Source: Pseudarthrobacter sp. NamE5 (GTDB taxonomy: Bacteria > Actinomycetota > Actinomycetes > Actinomycetales > Micrococcaceae). Taken from it: a DNA stretch of 64,000 nucleotides. Below the pieces are notes generated by a model that saw nothing but the letters and a program-made list of their open reading frames with translations, was not told the origin of the DNA and searched no databases. Location: positions 186,001 to 250,000 of the forward strand of contig NZ_VAHO01000005.1 of assembly GCF_005796225.1 (NCBI RefSeq), in the 5' to 3' direction. Of this stretch, positions 1-9,146 are shown one piece after another. Position numbers and translations under genes: made by a program. Position 1 is the first letter of the stretch; each line of letters opens with the position of its first letter.

Positions 1-66
1 GACGGTGCCAACACCGGCAAGATGCTGGTTCGGCTCCAGGCCATGCCTGCCGTCCCTGGGCGGTAG
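1..66 (+). CDS. C-terminal end of a probable NADP-dependent (MDR-type) oxidoreductase, partial
   Basis: Frame 1 is open from the window edge to a TAG at 64-66 and gives 21 residues beginning DGANTGKMLVRL. A Gly-Lys pair followed by a hydrophobic strand near the C-terminus is typical of zinc-type and quinone-type MDR oxidoreductases. Only the tail is visible, so the family call is inference and the substrate cannot be named. The next gene starts more than 220 bases later, so the two are probably separate transcription units. Confidence 0.45.
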   Translation, partial: DGANTGKMLVRLQAMPAVPGR

Positions 67-292
67 GCGTGCCGCTGGCCCTGCCACACCTACTCCTTGG
101 TAACAACTTGTAAACAATCTTCCGGATACCTTGCCAGCGTGCTATTGAGACGTGGCGCAGGCCACTAAAGTGGTGGCATCAGTGCGCTCCGGCGCAGTGC
201 TGCGTGCCCTCAGTGACAACAGAATTTCAGTGCAGAAACGGACACTCATTGAATTCGAGCCGTAGCGCCACTCTCTTCATCCTGGAGGAAAA
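67..292 (+). promoter_or_regulatory. Intergenic leader and promoter region of the nucleoside transporter operon
   Basis: About 225 bases without a gene. The stretch 97-120 is AT-richer than its surroundings (TTGGTAACAACTTGTAAACA), as expected of a promoter, but I cannot assign a well-spaced -35/-10 pair. A clear ribosome binding site (GGAGGA at 284-289) precedes the TTG start at 293. No riboswitch fold was recognised. Confidence 0.35.
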
Positions 293-1402
293 TTGAAGAA
301 CTCACTGCGTGCAGGTTTCAAGCGCGGTTCAGTTGCGGGACTGGCCACGATGGGCGCCACAGCGCTCGTGCTGGCCGGTTGCGGTGCGCCCCCGGAAGCC
401 GGAACCGGCTCGACGGCCGGGGCCAGCGACTACACAGGCTGCATCGTGTCCGACTCCGGCGGATTCGACGACCAGTCCTTCAACCAGTCCTCCTACGAGG
501 GCCTGAAGAAGGCAGAGGCCGATCTCGGCATCAAGATCAACCAGGTCGAATCCAAGACCAACAACGACTTCGAACCCAACCTCCGCGCCATGGTCACCGC
601 CGGCTGCGACCTCACCGTCACGGTGGGCTTCCTGCTGGGCGACGCCACCAAGAAACAGGCGGAAGACAACCCGGACAGCCACTTCGCCATTGTGGACTTC
701 GCCTACGATCCCCCCATCGCCAACGTCAAGCCGATCATCTACGACACCGCGCAGGCAGCGTTCCTTGCCGGCTACCTTGCCGCAGGGACCACCAAGACCG
801 GCACGGTGGCAACGTTCGGCGGTATGAACATCCCCACCGTGACCATCTTCATGGACGGCTACGCGGACGGCGTCAAGTACTACAACGAGCAGAAGGGCAA
901 GGACGTCAAGCTCCTTGGCTGGAACAAGGATGCCCAGGACGGCACGTTTACCGGAGACTTCGAAAAGCAGGATGTGGGCAAGCAGGTCACCCAGAACTTC
1001 CTGGACCAGGGCGCCGACATCGTGATGCCCGTCGCCGGCCCCGTGGGCAAGGGTTCCGGTGCAGCACTGAAGGATGCCAAGGCCGCCGGCAAGGACGTCA
1101 AGCTCATCTGGGTGGACTCTGACGGCTACCTGACTGCTCCCGACTACAAGGACATCATGCTGTCCTCGGTCATGAAGCAGATGGGCGACGCCGTGGAAAC
1201 GGTGGTCAAGGATGACAAGGAAGGCAACTTCGACAACACGCCGTACGTGGGCACGCTGGCCAACGACGGCGTCCAGCTGGCTCCCTTCCACGACCTCGAT
1301 TCCCAGGTTCCGGCAGAGCTGAAGTCCGAACTGGAGCAGATCAAGAAAGACATTGTGGACGGCAAGCTGAAGGTTGAGTCCAAGGCAAGCCCGAAGGCCT
1401 GA
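293..1402 (+). CDS. BMP family nucleoside-binding lipoprotein of an ABC transporter
   Basis: Extracytoplasmic substrate-binding protein of the BMP/PnrA family, which binds purine or pyrimidine nucleosides and hands them to the permease pair downstream. The TTG start is supported by GGAGGA six bases before it. The N-terminus has a basic region, a hydrophobic core and the lipobox LAGC, so Cys30 should be lipidated and anchor the protein to the membrane. The 369-residue length fits the family, and the early DSGGFDDQSFNQ stretch is a family hallmark. The following ATPase, two permeases, cytidine deaminase, thymidine phosphorylase and adenosine deaminase support nucleosides rather than sugars as substrate. 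A strong hairpin terminator directly after the gene should make this protein more abundant than the membrane components. Confidence 0.9.
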   Translation: MKNSLRAGFKRGSVAGLATMGATALVLAGCGAPPEAGTGSTAGASDYTGCIVSDSGGFDDQSFNQSSYEGLKKAEADLGIKINQVESKTNNDFEPNLRAMVTAGCDLTVTVGFLLGDATKKQAEDNPDSHFAIVDFAYDPPIANVKPIIYDTAQAAFLAGYLAAGTTKTGTVATFGGMNIPTVTIFMDGYADGVKYYNEQKGKDVKLLGWNKDAQDGTFTGDFEKQDVGKQVTQNFLDQGADIVMPVAGPVGKGSGAALKDAKAAGKDVKLIWVDSDGYLTAPDYKDIMLSSVMKQMGDAVETVVKDDKEGNFDNTPYVGTLANDGVQLAPFHDLDSQVPAELKSELEQIKKDIVDGKLKVESKASPKA

Positions 1403-1413
1403 TCCCCGGCGTG

Positions 1414-1462
1414 AAGCGCCACCCCCGGCTGGTCACTGACTGGCCGGGCGGTGGCGCTTTTT
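1414..1462 (+). terminator. Intra-operon hairpin terminator after the binding protein
   Basis: AAGCGCCACC (1414-1423) pairs with GGTGGCGCTT (1450-1459), with further inner CCGGC/GCCGG pairing, followed by a five-T run ending at 1462. It lies between the binding protein and its ATPase. It also argues against the ATG-like upstream starts that would run the ATPase frame through the hairpin. Confidence 0.75.
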
Positions 1463-1581
1463 GCTGGCTGCACCTCACCGGACCGCAGCCCGCCTGTCCC
1501 AGGGCTGCACCCACTAGGCTGGTGCTGCAGCCACATATCCCGTCCGGTGGCTCACTGGACGCTTCGAGATTGGTCAGAGTT

Positions 1582-3168
1582 TTGAAACTTGAACTCAGAG
1601 GGATCACTAAACGCTTTGGCAGCCTGCTCGCCAACGACCACATTGACCTGGTGGTTGAGCCCGGACAAATCCATTGTCTGCTGGGCGAAAACGGGGCCGG
1701 CAAGTCCACCCTCATGAATGTGCTGTACGGGCTGTACGAGCCCTCCGAAGGCGAAATCCTCATCGATGACAAGCCCGTGTCCTTCCGCGGACCTGGCGAC
1801 GCCATGGCGGCCGGCATTGGCATGGTCCACCAGCACTTCATGCTGGTTCCCGTTTTCACCGTCGCCGAAAATGTGGCGCTTGGCGCCGAACCCACGAAGG
1901 CCGCAGGCTTCCTGGACCTGGATGCCACGCGCAGCCGGATCAAGGAGATTTCGGACCAGTACGGGTTCGACGTCGACCCGGACGCCCTGGTGGAAAACCT
2001 CCCGGTGGGCGTCCAGCAGCGCGTGGAGATCATCAAGGCCCTGGTCCGGAACGCGAACGTGCTGATCCTTGACGAACCCACAGCCGTGCTGACCCCCCAG
2101 GAGACTGATGAGCTCCTGGACATCATGCGCCAGCTGAAGGCAAGCGGAACGTCAATTGTCTTCATTTCGCACAAGCTGCGGGAAGTGAAGGAAGTATCGG
2201 ACACCATCACGGTGATCAGGCGCGGAAAAGTGGTTGGCACGGCTGATCCCGCTGCGTCCACCACTGATTTGGCCTCCATGATGGTGGGCCGTGCCGTAAG
2301 CCTGGTCCTCGACAAAGAGCCGGCCCGCCCGCAGGAAAAAACCTTCGAAGTCCGCGACCTTACCGTCATTGCACCCAACGGCCAGCACGTGGTGGACGGG
2401 CTGAGCTTCGACATATCCCGGGGCGAGATCCTGGCCGTTGCGGGCGTCCAGGGCAACGGTCAGACTGAATTGACGGAAGCCATTTTGGGCCTCCAGGAAC
2501 GGGTCAGCGGGTCCGTCAGGCTGGACGGCAAGGAGCTCCTGGGCCGGTCCGTCAAAGAGGTCCTGGACGCCGGCGTCGGATTCGTCCCGGAAGACCGCAA
2601 AGTGGACGGCCTGGTAGGCACCTTCTCCGTGGCCGAGAACCTGGTCCTCGACCTTTATGACAAGCCTCCCTTCGCGAAGGGCATCAGCATGAGCCCGGCG
2701 AAGATCATGGAGAACGCGAGGGCGCGGATCGGCGAGTTCGATGTCCGGACCCCGTCTGCAGCGGCAGCAGCAGGGACCCTGTCCGGCGGCAACCAGCAGA
2801 AACTGGTGATGGCGCGCGAACTGTCCCGCCCCCTGCGGCTCTTCATCGCCTCGCAGCCCACCCGCGGTGTGGACGTGGGTTCCATCGAATTCCTGCACCG
2901 GAGGATCGTGGCTGAACGCGACCAGGGCACGCCAGTCATGATCGTCTCCACAGAACTGGACGAGGTGATGGAACTGGCTGACCGCATTGCCGTGCTGTAC
3001 AAGGGCAAGCTGGTGGGCGTGGTCCCCGCCGGCACCAGCCGCGATGCCCTGGGCCTCATGATGGCGGGAATCCCGCCTGAAGAGCACAGCCATGCCCCGC
3101 AGGCCGGATTGTCCGCGGGCAGAACCACGATCAATACCTCCGACGCCGAAGGAGGCGACCATGCCTGA
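1582..3168 (+). CDS. Nucleoside/simple-sugar type ABC transporter, double ATP-binding protein
   Basis: Cytoplasmic ATPase with two fused nucleotide-binding domains, about 528 residues, as in NupO/YufO and RbsA-type importers. The first domain has Walker A GENGAGKST (residues 35-43), a degenerate signature LPVGVQQ and Walker B LILDEPTA. The second has a non-canonical Walker A (GVQGNGQ), a proper LSGGNQQK signature and FIASQPTRG with Gln in place of the catalytic Glu; such asymmetry is common in this family. The frame opens at 1411, but that start lies in the preceding terminator, so I chose TTG 1582, giving MKLELRGITKRFG; TTG 1570 is the alternative. It overlaps the first permease by 8 bases. 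Confidence 0.9.
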   Translation: MKLELRGITKRFGSLLANDHIDLVVEPGQIHCLLGENGAGKSTLMNVLYGLYEPSEGEILIDDKPVSFRGPGDAMAAGIGMVHQHFMLVPVFTVAENVALGAEPTKAAGFLDLDATRSRIKEISDQYGFDVDPDALVENLPVGVQQRVEIIKALVRNANVLILDEPTAVLTPQETDELLDIMRQLKASGTSIVFISHKLREVKEVSDTITVIRRGKVVGTADPAASTTDLASMMVGRAVSLVLDKEPARPQEKTFEVRDLTVIAPNGQHVVDGLSFDISRGEILAVAGVQGNGQTELTEAILGLQERVSGSVRLDGKELLGRSVKEVLDAGVGFVPEDRKVDGLVGTFSVAENLVLDLYDKPPFAKGISMSPAKIMENARARIGEFDVRTPSAAAAAGTLSGGNQQKLVMARELSRPLRLFIASQPTRGVDVGSIEFLHRRIVAERDQGTPVMIVSTELDEVMELADRIAVLYKGKLVGVVPAGTSRDALGLMMAGIPPEEHSHAPQAGLSAGRTTINTSDAEGGDHA

Positions 3169-4531
3169 AAAGCACCCACCCAAACACGCTGCAAACAGGC
3201 CCGGCAACACGCAGGAGGCAACCTCCGCTGACGAGTCAACTGCCGCCGTCGTATCCGTTGACACTGCCGGCGGAGCGATGGAACCATCCGCCGTTCCCGC
3301 CACTGCCCAAAGCGGGCAGCTTCCAGGCGGCCCGGACACACTGCTCCGCAGGATTTTCACCGGCAGCGGCATGGTCTCGGTCCTGGCGGTGCTGCTGGCC
3401 CTGATCATCGGCGGCCTGCTGATCGCGAGCACGGACGAGCGGGTGGCCACCACCGGCGGGTACTTCCTGGCCAGGCCCACCGACTTCCTCACAGCGGTCT
3501 GGGATGCCGCCACCCGCTCCTACATCGCACTGTTCCAGGGCTCGGTCTTCAACCCGCGCGGCAACAGCGTTGCGGCCCAGTTCGCGCCCTTCATGGAAAC
3601 CCTCACCATCGCCACCCCGCTCATCACGGCCGGTCTGGGCGTGGCCCTGGCGTTCCGTGCGGGCCTGTTCAACATCGGCGCGCAGGGCCAGATCATCGTG
3701 GCCGGCATCCTGGCCGCGTGGGTGGGTTTCGCGCTGCACCTGCCGCTGGGCCTGCACCTGCTGCTGGTCCTCGTGGCCGGCATCATCGGCGGTGCCTTCT
3801 GGGGCGGGCTCGTGGGCCTGCTCAAGGCCCGTACCGGCGCGCATGAAGTGATCCTGACCATCATGTTCAATTACATCGCGCTGTATTTCCTCCGCTACCT
3901 CCTGAACACGCCGGCGTTCCAGCGGCCAGGGGAGTCAAACCCCATCTCGCCCGTCCTGGATCCCACCGCCGTCTACCCCCAGATCTTCGGCACGCAGTAC
4001 CGGCTCCACCTCGGGTTCCTGCTGGCCATCGCCGCAACCGTCCTGGTCTGGTGGCTCCTGAACCGCTCCACGGTGGGCTTCGAATTCCGTGCCGTGGGCG
4101 CAAACCCCAAGGCTGCGCAGACGGCGGGCATCAACGTGTCCCGCTCCACCATCCTGGTGATGGCCCTGGCAGGCGGACTGGCGGGAATGTCAGGCGTCGC
4201 CCAGGTGGCAGGCACAGAGAAGGTCCTGACCGACGGCGTTGCCGCCACCTACGGTTTTGACGCCATCACCGTGGCGCTGCTGGGGCGCTCGACGCCGTGG
4301 GGCACCTTCGCTGCCGGCCTGCTGTTCGGCGCCTTCCGCGCCGGGGCGGTCCAGATGCAGATCCAGACCGGGACGCCCATCGACATCGTCCTGGTGGTCC
4401 AGTCCCTGATAGTCCTGTTCATCGCCGCTCCACCGCTGGTACGGGCCATCTTCGGCCTGAATCCCCGGCGCAGGAAGCCGGCCCGCGCAGCCAAGTCCCG
4501 CGAGGCAGCAACCACCGGAGGTGCAGCATGA
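3161..4531 (+). CDS. ABC transporter permease, first subunit (NupP-like)
   Basis: Integral membrane permease of the BPD_transp_2 family, about 456 residues. The first ~65 residues are hydrophilic and Pro/Ala/Thr-rich, followed by a series of hydrophobic helices and a basic C-terminal tail (RRRKPARAAKSR). The ATG at 3161 has GGAGG eight bases upstream and overlaps the ATPase stop, implying translational coupling. The cytoplasmic loop with EFRAVGANPKAAQTAGIN is the conserved segment that contacts the ATPase. It should pair with the next permease to form the channel for the nucleosides captured by the BMP lipoprotein. Confidence 0.9.
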   Translation: MPEKHPPKHAANRPGNTQEATSADESTAAVVSVDTAGGAMEPSAVPATAQSGQLPGGPDTLLRRIFTGSGMVSVLAVLLALIIGGLLIASTDERVATTGGYFLARPTDFLTAVWDAATRSYIALFQGSVFNPRGNSVAAQFAPFMETLTIATPLITAGLGVALAFRAGLFNIGAQGQIIVAGILAAWVGFALHLPLGLHLLLVLVAGIIGGAFWGGLVGLLKARTGAHEVILTIMFNYIALYFLRYLLNTPAFQRPGESNPISPVLDPTAVYPQIFGTQYRLHLGFLLAIAATVLVWWLLNRSTVGFEFRAVGANPKAAQTAGINVSRSTILVMALAGGLAGMSGVAQVAGTEKVLTDGVAATYGFDAITVALLGRSTPWGTFAAGLLFGAFRAGAVQMQIQTGTPIDIVLVVQSLIVLFIAAPPLVRAIFGLNPRRRKPARAAKSREAATTGGAA

Positions 4532-5853
4532 GCACGACAGTATCGTCCTCCAGGCCCGGCAAACCGCAGCCTGGCGCCAACGGCACGGACACGCGTGCCG
4601 CCGCCGTTTCGGCCAAGCCGGTGACCTGGAAAACACCGCTGCTCCTCACGGCGTTCGGGCTGGTGGCCCTGGTGTTCTTCGGACTGCTGGCGCCCAGCCG
4701 GACCGCCAGTTTCGGGATTTCCACCGGCAGCGACTTCTTCCAGCTCCCCGCGCTTGAGGTCAACGCGTTCGCCGGGGGCCTGGTACTCTCCATCCTCCTG
4801 CTCGGCCTGGCCGCCTACGCTGTGTTCCTTAGGACCAGGGACAGGCAGGTGCCGGGTTGGCTTACCGTGGCGTTCATCGTGCTGTTCACCGCGGCGTTCC
4901 TGATCTGGGTGGTGGGCGGTGCCAGGACTCCCAGCATCTCGCTGGCAGGGCTCATCGCCGGGTCCGTCACCCTTGCCGTCCCGCTGGTCTTCGGATCCCT
5001 GTCCGGCGTCCTCTGTGAACGTGTCGGCGTGGTGAACATCGCCATTGAGGGCCAGCTGCTCGGTGGCGCGTTCACCGCAGCCATCGTGGCAAGCGTGACC
5101 CAGAATCCCCTGATCGGGCTTCTGGCCGCCGCCGTGGCGGGAGCTGTTGTGTCCATGGTGCTGGCGCTCTTCAGCATCAAGTATTTGGTGAACCAGATCA
5201 TCGTCGGTGTGGTCCTGAACGTTCTGGTCTCGGGCGTGACGGGCTTCCTGTTCAGCACTGTCATGCAGGAAGACAGCGACAGGTTCAACTCGCCGCCCGG
5301 GCTGGACGCCATCGAGATTCCCGTCCTGTCCAGCATCCCGATAATCGGTCCCATCCTGTTCCGGCAGTCCCTGGTGGGTTACCTGATGTACATTGCGGTA
5401 CTGGTGGTCTGGGTGGGCCTGTTCAAGACCCGGTGGGGCCTTCGCGTACGCGCCGTAGGCGAACACCCTCAGGCCGCGGACACCTTGGGCATCAACGTGA
5501 ACGCCACCCGCTTCTGGAACGTCACCCTGGGCGGGGCGGTGGCCGGCATCGGCGGGTCGTTCTTCACCCTGGTGGCCATCGACAGCTTCACGAAGGAGAT
5601 CTCCGGCGGCCGAGGCTTCATTGCCCTGGCAGCCCTGATCTTCGGCCGATGGAACCCCTTCGGAGCCTTCTTCGCCGCGCTCCTGTTCGGTTTTGCCGAC
5701 AACCTGCAGAGCATTGTCACGATCATCGGCACTCCCGTTCCCAGCCAGTTCATGGCCATGCTGCCGTACCTCGTGACGGTCCTCGCGGTGGCCGGGCTGG
5801 TGGGCAAGTCCCGGGGGCCGGCAGCCAGCGGTATTCCGTATGTCAAGGGGTGA
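4528..5853 (+). CDS. ABC transporter permease, second subunit (NupQ-like)
   Basis: Second BPD_transp_2 permease, about 441 residues. The frame is open from 4297, but ATG 4528 overlaps the previous stop as ATGA and has GGAGG upstream, so this start is preferred. It contains the conserved ATPase-contact loop RVRAVGEHPQAADTLGIN and an acidic, periplasm-facing segment near LCERVGVVNIAIEGQL, both typical of nucleoside importers. With the preceding permease it forms a heterodimeric channel. The downstream salvage enzymes indicate that imported nucleosides are broken down as carbon and nitrogen sources or recycled. Confidence 0.9.
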   Translation: MSTTVSSSRPGKPQPGANGTDTRAAAVSAKPVTWKTPLLLTAFGLVALVFFGLLAPSRTASFGISTGSDFFQLPALEVNAFAGGLVLSILLLGLAAYAVFLRTRDRQVPGWLTVAFIVLFTAAFLIWVVGGARTPSISLAGLIAGSVTLAVPLVFGSLSGVLCERVGVVNIAIEGQLLGGAFTAAIVASVTQNPLIGLLAAAVAGAVVSMVLALFSIKYLVNQIIVGVVLNVLVSGVTGFLFSTVMQEDSDRFNSPPGLDAIEIPVLSSIPIIGPILFRQSLVGYLMYIAVLVVWVGLFKTRWGLRVRAVGEHPQAADTLGINVNATRFWNVTLGGAVAGIGGSFFTLVAIDSFTKEISGGRGFIALAALIFGRWNPFGAFFAALLFGFADNLQSIVTIIGTPVPSQFMAMLPYLVTVLAVAGLVGKSRGPAASGIPYVKG

Positions 5854-5857
5854 CGGC

Positions 5858-6292
5858 GTGGACCAGGTGACAGGCGCGGCCAAGAACGCAGCGGAGCCGG
5901 TGGACTGGGACGCGCTCAAGGCGGCGGCTACGGCAGCGATGCACCGCGCCTACGTGCCCTATTCGAAGTTCCCGGTGGGGGCAGCGGCCCTTACCGGGGA
6001 CGGCCGGATCGTGAGCGGCTGCAACGTAGAGAACGCCAGCTACGGCCTGACCCTTTGCGCCGAATGCGCGCTGGTGGGAAATCTGCACATGACCGGCGGT
6101 GGCCTGCTCCGCGCCTTCTACTGCGTGGACGGGGCCGGCAGCATCCTCATGCCGTGCGGCCGCTGCCGGCAGTTGCTGTACGAGTTCCGGGCTCCGGACA
6201 TGGAGCTCATGACCACCCAAGGCATCAAGTCCATGGACCAGGTGTTGCCAGACGCCTTCGGTCCCGAACACCTGGAGGAAACACGTGGCTGA
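5858..6292 (+). CDS. cdd: Cytidine deaminase
   Basis: Deaminates cytidine and deoxycytidine to uridine and deoxyuridine in the cytoplasm. About 144 residues, the usual size of the homotetrameric enzyme. Zinc ligands are visible as Cys67 (in LCAEC, with Glu69 as proton shuttle) and Cys100/Cys103 (PCGRCRQ). The substrate-binding NVENASYG motif is present. The frame also offers ATG 5840, but AAGGGG at 5845-5850 is correctly spaced only for GTG 5858. It is embedded between the transporter genes and deoA, which it overlaps by 8 bases. Confidence 0.92.
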   Translation: MDQVTGAAKNAAEPVDWDALKAAATAAMHRAYVPYSKFPVGAAALTGDGRIVSGCNVENASYGLTLCAECALVGNLHMTGGGLLRAFYCVDGAGSILMPCGRCRQLLYEFRAPDMELMTTQGIKSMDQVLPDAFGPEHLEETRG

Positions 6293-7616
6293 AAAGGTGA
6301 CAGAAAGCGCCCCGGCGGAACCGTTCGACGCCGTGGACATCATCCGCGTGAAGCGGGACAAGGGCGTCCTTAGCCCCGAACAGATCGACTGGACCATCGA
6401 CGCCTACACCCGCGGGGCCATTGCCGACGAGCAGATGGCGGCCCTTAACATGGCGATCCTGCTCAACGGCATGAACCGCACCGAGATTGCCCGCTGGACA
6501 GCCGCGATGATCGCCTCCGGCGAGCAGATGGACTTTTCCAGCCTGCGGCGGCCCGACGGCGGCCTGAAGTACACCTCGGACAAGCATTCCACCGGAGGGG
6601 TGGGGGATAAGATAACGCTGCCGCTCGCGCCCCTGGTGGCGGTCTTCGGGGTGGCCGTTCCGCAGCTGTCCGGCAGGGGACTGGGGCACACGGGCGGCAC
6701 ATTGGACAAGCTTGAGGCCATCCCCGGCTGGCGTGCCTCGCTCAGCAACGAGGAGATCCTGGCCCAGCTCCAGGACGTGGGCGCGGTGATCTGCGCCGCC
6801 GGCGCGAGCCTGGCCCCGGCGGACAAGAAGCTTTACGCGCTGCGCGACGTCACCGGCACGGTTGAGGCGATTCCCCTGATTGCCTCTTCGATCATGAGCA
6901 AGAAGATCGCCGAAGGGACCGGTTCCCTGGTCCTGGACGTCAAGGTGGGAACGGGCGCGTTCATGAAGGACGAGGCCAGGGCCCGGGAGCTGGCAGAGAC
7001 GATGGTGGCGCTGGGCAAGGACGCGGGGGTGAACACCGTCGCGCTGCTCACCAACATGAATACTCCGCTCGGCCTGACCGCGGGCAATGCGATCGAGGTG
7101 GAGGAATCGGTGGAGGTGCTGGCGGGCGGCGGCCCCGCCGACGTGGTGGAGCTGACCGTCCGGCTGGCGGAGGAGATGCTGGCCTGCGCAGGAGTGCACG
7201 ACGCCGATCCCGCCGCCGCGCTTGTGGACGGCCGCGCCATGGATGTCTGGAACCGGATGATTGCAGCCCAGGGCGGAGACCCCCACGCCAAGCTGCCGGT
7301 CGCACGCGAGTCCGAGGTGCTCTACGCCCCGGCAGACGGAGTCCTGGTGGAACTGGACGCGCTCGCTGTCGGTGTTGCAGCCTGGCGCCTGGGAGCCGGG
7401 CGCGCCCGCAAGGAGGATGCGGTCCAGGCGGGGGCCGGAGTCCGGATGCACGCCAGACCCGGTGCCGTGGTCCGGGCAGGGGAACCGCTGATGACCCTGC
7501 TGACGGACACCCCTGAACGGTTTGCCCGGGCCAAAGAGGCCCTGGAACATGCAGCCGTTATTGCACCCGAGGGCTCGCGGCCGGCGCAGCAGCTGATCAT
7601 CGACCGCATAGCATAG
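6285..7616 (+). CDS. deoA: Thymidine phosphorylase
   Basis: Phosphorolyses thymidine or deoxyuridine to the base plus 2-deoxyribose-1-phosphate. At 443 residues it has the normal length of the pyrimidine-nucleoside phosphorylase family. The family signature SGRGLGHTGGTLDKLE is present near residue 120, as are KHSTGGVGDK (phosphate and substrate binding) and the C-terminal PYNP-type domain. The GTG start at 6285 overlaps the cdd stop and follows GGAGG. With cdd it makes a direct route from imported deoxycytidine to uracil and sugar phosphate. Confidence 0.93.
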   Translation: MAEKVTESAPAEPFDAVDIIRVKRDKGVLSPEQIDWTIDAYTRGAIADEQMAALNMAILLNGMNRTEIARWTAAMIASGEQMDFSSLRRPDGGLKYTSDKHSTGGVGDKITLPLAPLVAVFGVAVPQLSGRGLGHTGGTLDKLEAIPGWRASLSNEEILAQLQDVGAVICAAGASLAPADKKLYALRDVTGTVEAIPLIASSIMSKKIAEGTGSLVLDVKVGTGAFMKDEARARELAETMVALGKDAGVNTVALLTNMNTPLGLTAGNAIEVEESVEVLAGGGPADVVELTVRLAEEMLACAGVHDADPAAALVDGRAMDVWNRMIAAQGGDPHAKLPVARESEVLYAPADGVLVELDALAVGVAAWRLGAGRARKEDAVQAGAGVRMHARPGAVVRAGEPLMTLLTDTPERFARAKEALEHAAVIAPEGSRPAQQLIIDRIA

Positions 7617-7622
7617 GGAGTC

Positions 7623-8252
7623 ATGCAGGCCATCAATGACTTCATCCTCGCCGCCGCCGGACAGCCCTGGGTGCTGTTCGTGGTGTTGGCCTGCTGCACC
7701 ATTGATGGCTTCTTTCCGCCCATCCCCAGCGAATCAGTGGTGGTGGGACTGTCCGCAGTGGCCGCCACCGCGGAGGTCCCCAACCCATGGCTCCTGATGC
7801 TGGTGGCTGCCCTTGGCGCTTTTTTGGGGGACAACATCGCCTACCTGATCGGCCGCAGGGTGGGCACCAGGCGATGGTCGTGGATGCGCGGGCCGCGGAT
7901 GCAGAGTGCCTTCCGCTGGGCAGGGCGGGAACTGCGGAAGCGGCCGGCCTCGCTCATCCTGGTCGCACGGTTCGTTCCGATCGGCCGGGTGGCGGTCAAC
8001 CTCACTGCCGGCGTGACCCGCTACCCCCATCTGCGCTTCGTGGGCCTGACCATCCTGTCAGCAACGTTGTGGGCCGGATACTCAGTGGGCGTCGGGCTGT
8101 TCTTCGGCCAGTGGTTCGAGGACAACCACCTTTTGGGCGCCGTTATCGCCATCATCTGCGCCGTCACCCTGGGGATCATCATGGACCTGGTGATTAACCG
8201 CGTCCGGCGGCAGCCGCCGATGGTGGAGCGGATGAAGGAACCGGAAGCGTAG
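7623..8252 (+). CDS. DedA family membrane protein
   Basis: A 209-residue polytopic protein of the DedA (SNARE-associated/VTT) family, implicated in membrane lipid flipping and envelope homeostasis. Visible family features are the early acidic segment around DGFFPPIPSE, a glycine-rich re-entrant region (GAFLGDNIAYLIGRRVG), and the RFVPIGRVAVNLTAGVTR segment with conserved arginines. ATG 7623 follows GGGAG and lies 6 bases after deoA, so it is probably co-transcribed. A related gene follows directly. Any specific link to nucleoside metabolism is only positional. Confidence 0.85.
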   Translation: MQAINDFILAAAGQPWVLFVVLACCTIDGFFPPIPSESVVVGLSAVAATAEVPNPWLLMLVAALGAFLGDNIAYLIGRRVGTRRWSWMRGPRMQSAFRWAGRELRKRPASLILVARFVPIGRVAVNLTAGVTRYPHLRFVGLTILSATLWAGYSVGVGLFFGQWFEDNHLLGAVIAIICAVTLGIIMDLVINRVRRQPPMVERMKEPEA

Positions 8253-8378
8253 CCCGGCCGTTGTCCCAGCAGGTTGGGGCGTAGCAAATGGCACCTTGGC
8301 CGTGGGACACTTAGTAACGATTTCCGCTTTGGCTGCGTCACTTCCGGCTATGCCATTTTGCATAGGAGCAAGACCCGC

Positions 8379-9107
8379 GTGGAGTTTATTAATGATGCTG
8401 TGCTCCATGCAGCGGGCCAGTGGTGGATCTACCCGCTCCTGCTGGTGTTCTTCTTCGTTGACGGCTTCGCCATGGTGGTTCCCAGCGAGACCCTGATCGT
8501 GGCATTGGCGGCCTTCTCCCGGCACAGCGGAGATCCGAACCTGTGGATCCTCGGCCTCACAGCACTCATCGGAGCCATCGCCGGGGACAACATGGCATTC
8601 ATGCTCGGCCGCCGGATTGGCCTGAACCGGTGGCGGTGGATGCGCCGCCCCAGGGTACAGAAAGCTTTCGGCTGGGCCCGTTACGAGTTGGACAAGCGCG
8701 GCGCTGTGCTGATCTTCACGGCCCGCTATATCCCCTGGGGGCGGGTGGCCGTCAACTACGTGGCGGGCAGTACCGGCTTCAGCCACCGGCGCTTCTTCCT
8801 GCTGGACGCTTTTGCCTGCATCACCTGGGTGGGTTATTCCATCGGCATCGGGCTGCTGGCGAGCTCCTTCCCGTGGCTGCACCACAACCCGCTGCTCAGC
8901 GCGGGGATCGCCGTTGTCTTCGCGATCATCCTGGGGATCCTCATCGACCACTTGCTCCGGTGGTGGCATAAGCACCTGGCCCGCAATGACGCCGAGGACG
9001 TTGACGAGTGGCTCGACGGCGGTCCTTCCGGGGCACGCGACGCAAAAAGCGGCAGCAGCGCCATCCTTGCTTCCGCGGCCGGGGACGGCGAACAGGCTGG
9101 AAACTAG
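8379..9107 (+). CDS. DedA family membrane protein, second copy
   Basis: A 242-residue paralogue of the preceding DedA protein, with the same landmarks: DGFAMVVPSE early, GDNMAFMLGRRIG, and RYIPWGRVAVNYVAGSTG. It carries an extra hydrophilic tail of about 45 residues after the last membrane helix. The frame opens at 8274, but GTG 8379 has AGGAG ten bases before it and starts the conserved region. The two copies have diverged considerably in sequence, so the duplication is not recent. Substrate unknown. Confidence 0.83.
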   Translation: MEFINDAVLHAAGQWWIYPLLLVFFFVDGFAMVVPSETLIVALAAFSRHSGDPNLWILGLTALIGAIAGDNMAFMLGRRIGLNRWRWMRRPRVQKAFGWARYELDKRGAVLIFTARYIPWGRVAVNYVAGSTGFSHRRFFLLDAFACITWVGYSIGIGLLASSFPWLHHNPLLSAGIAVVFAIILGILIDHLLRWWHKHLARNDAEDVDEWLDGGPSGARDAKSGSSAILASAAGDGEQAGN

Positions 9108-9146
9108 CGGCTGGCTTTGAGCTCCAGCCCACCCTAAGGTGGGAAC

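Noticed and set aside
329..1291. Minus-strand open frame of 320 residues
   Set aside because: It is the antisense of the BMP lipoprotein gene, with low-quality His/Val/Gly-rich sequence and no domain.
4249..5919. Minus-strand open frame of 556 residues
   Set aside because: It lies opposite the second permease and cdd. Its Gln/His/Asp-rich composition is typical of antisense GC-rich frames.
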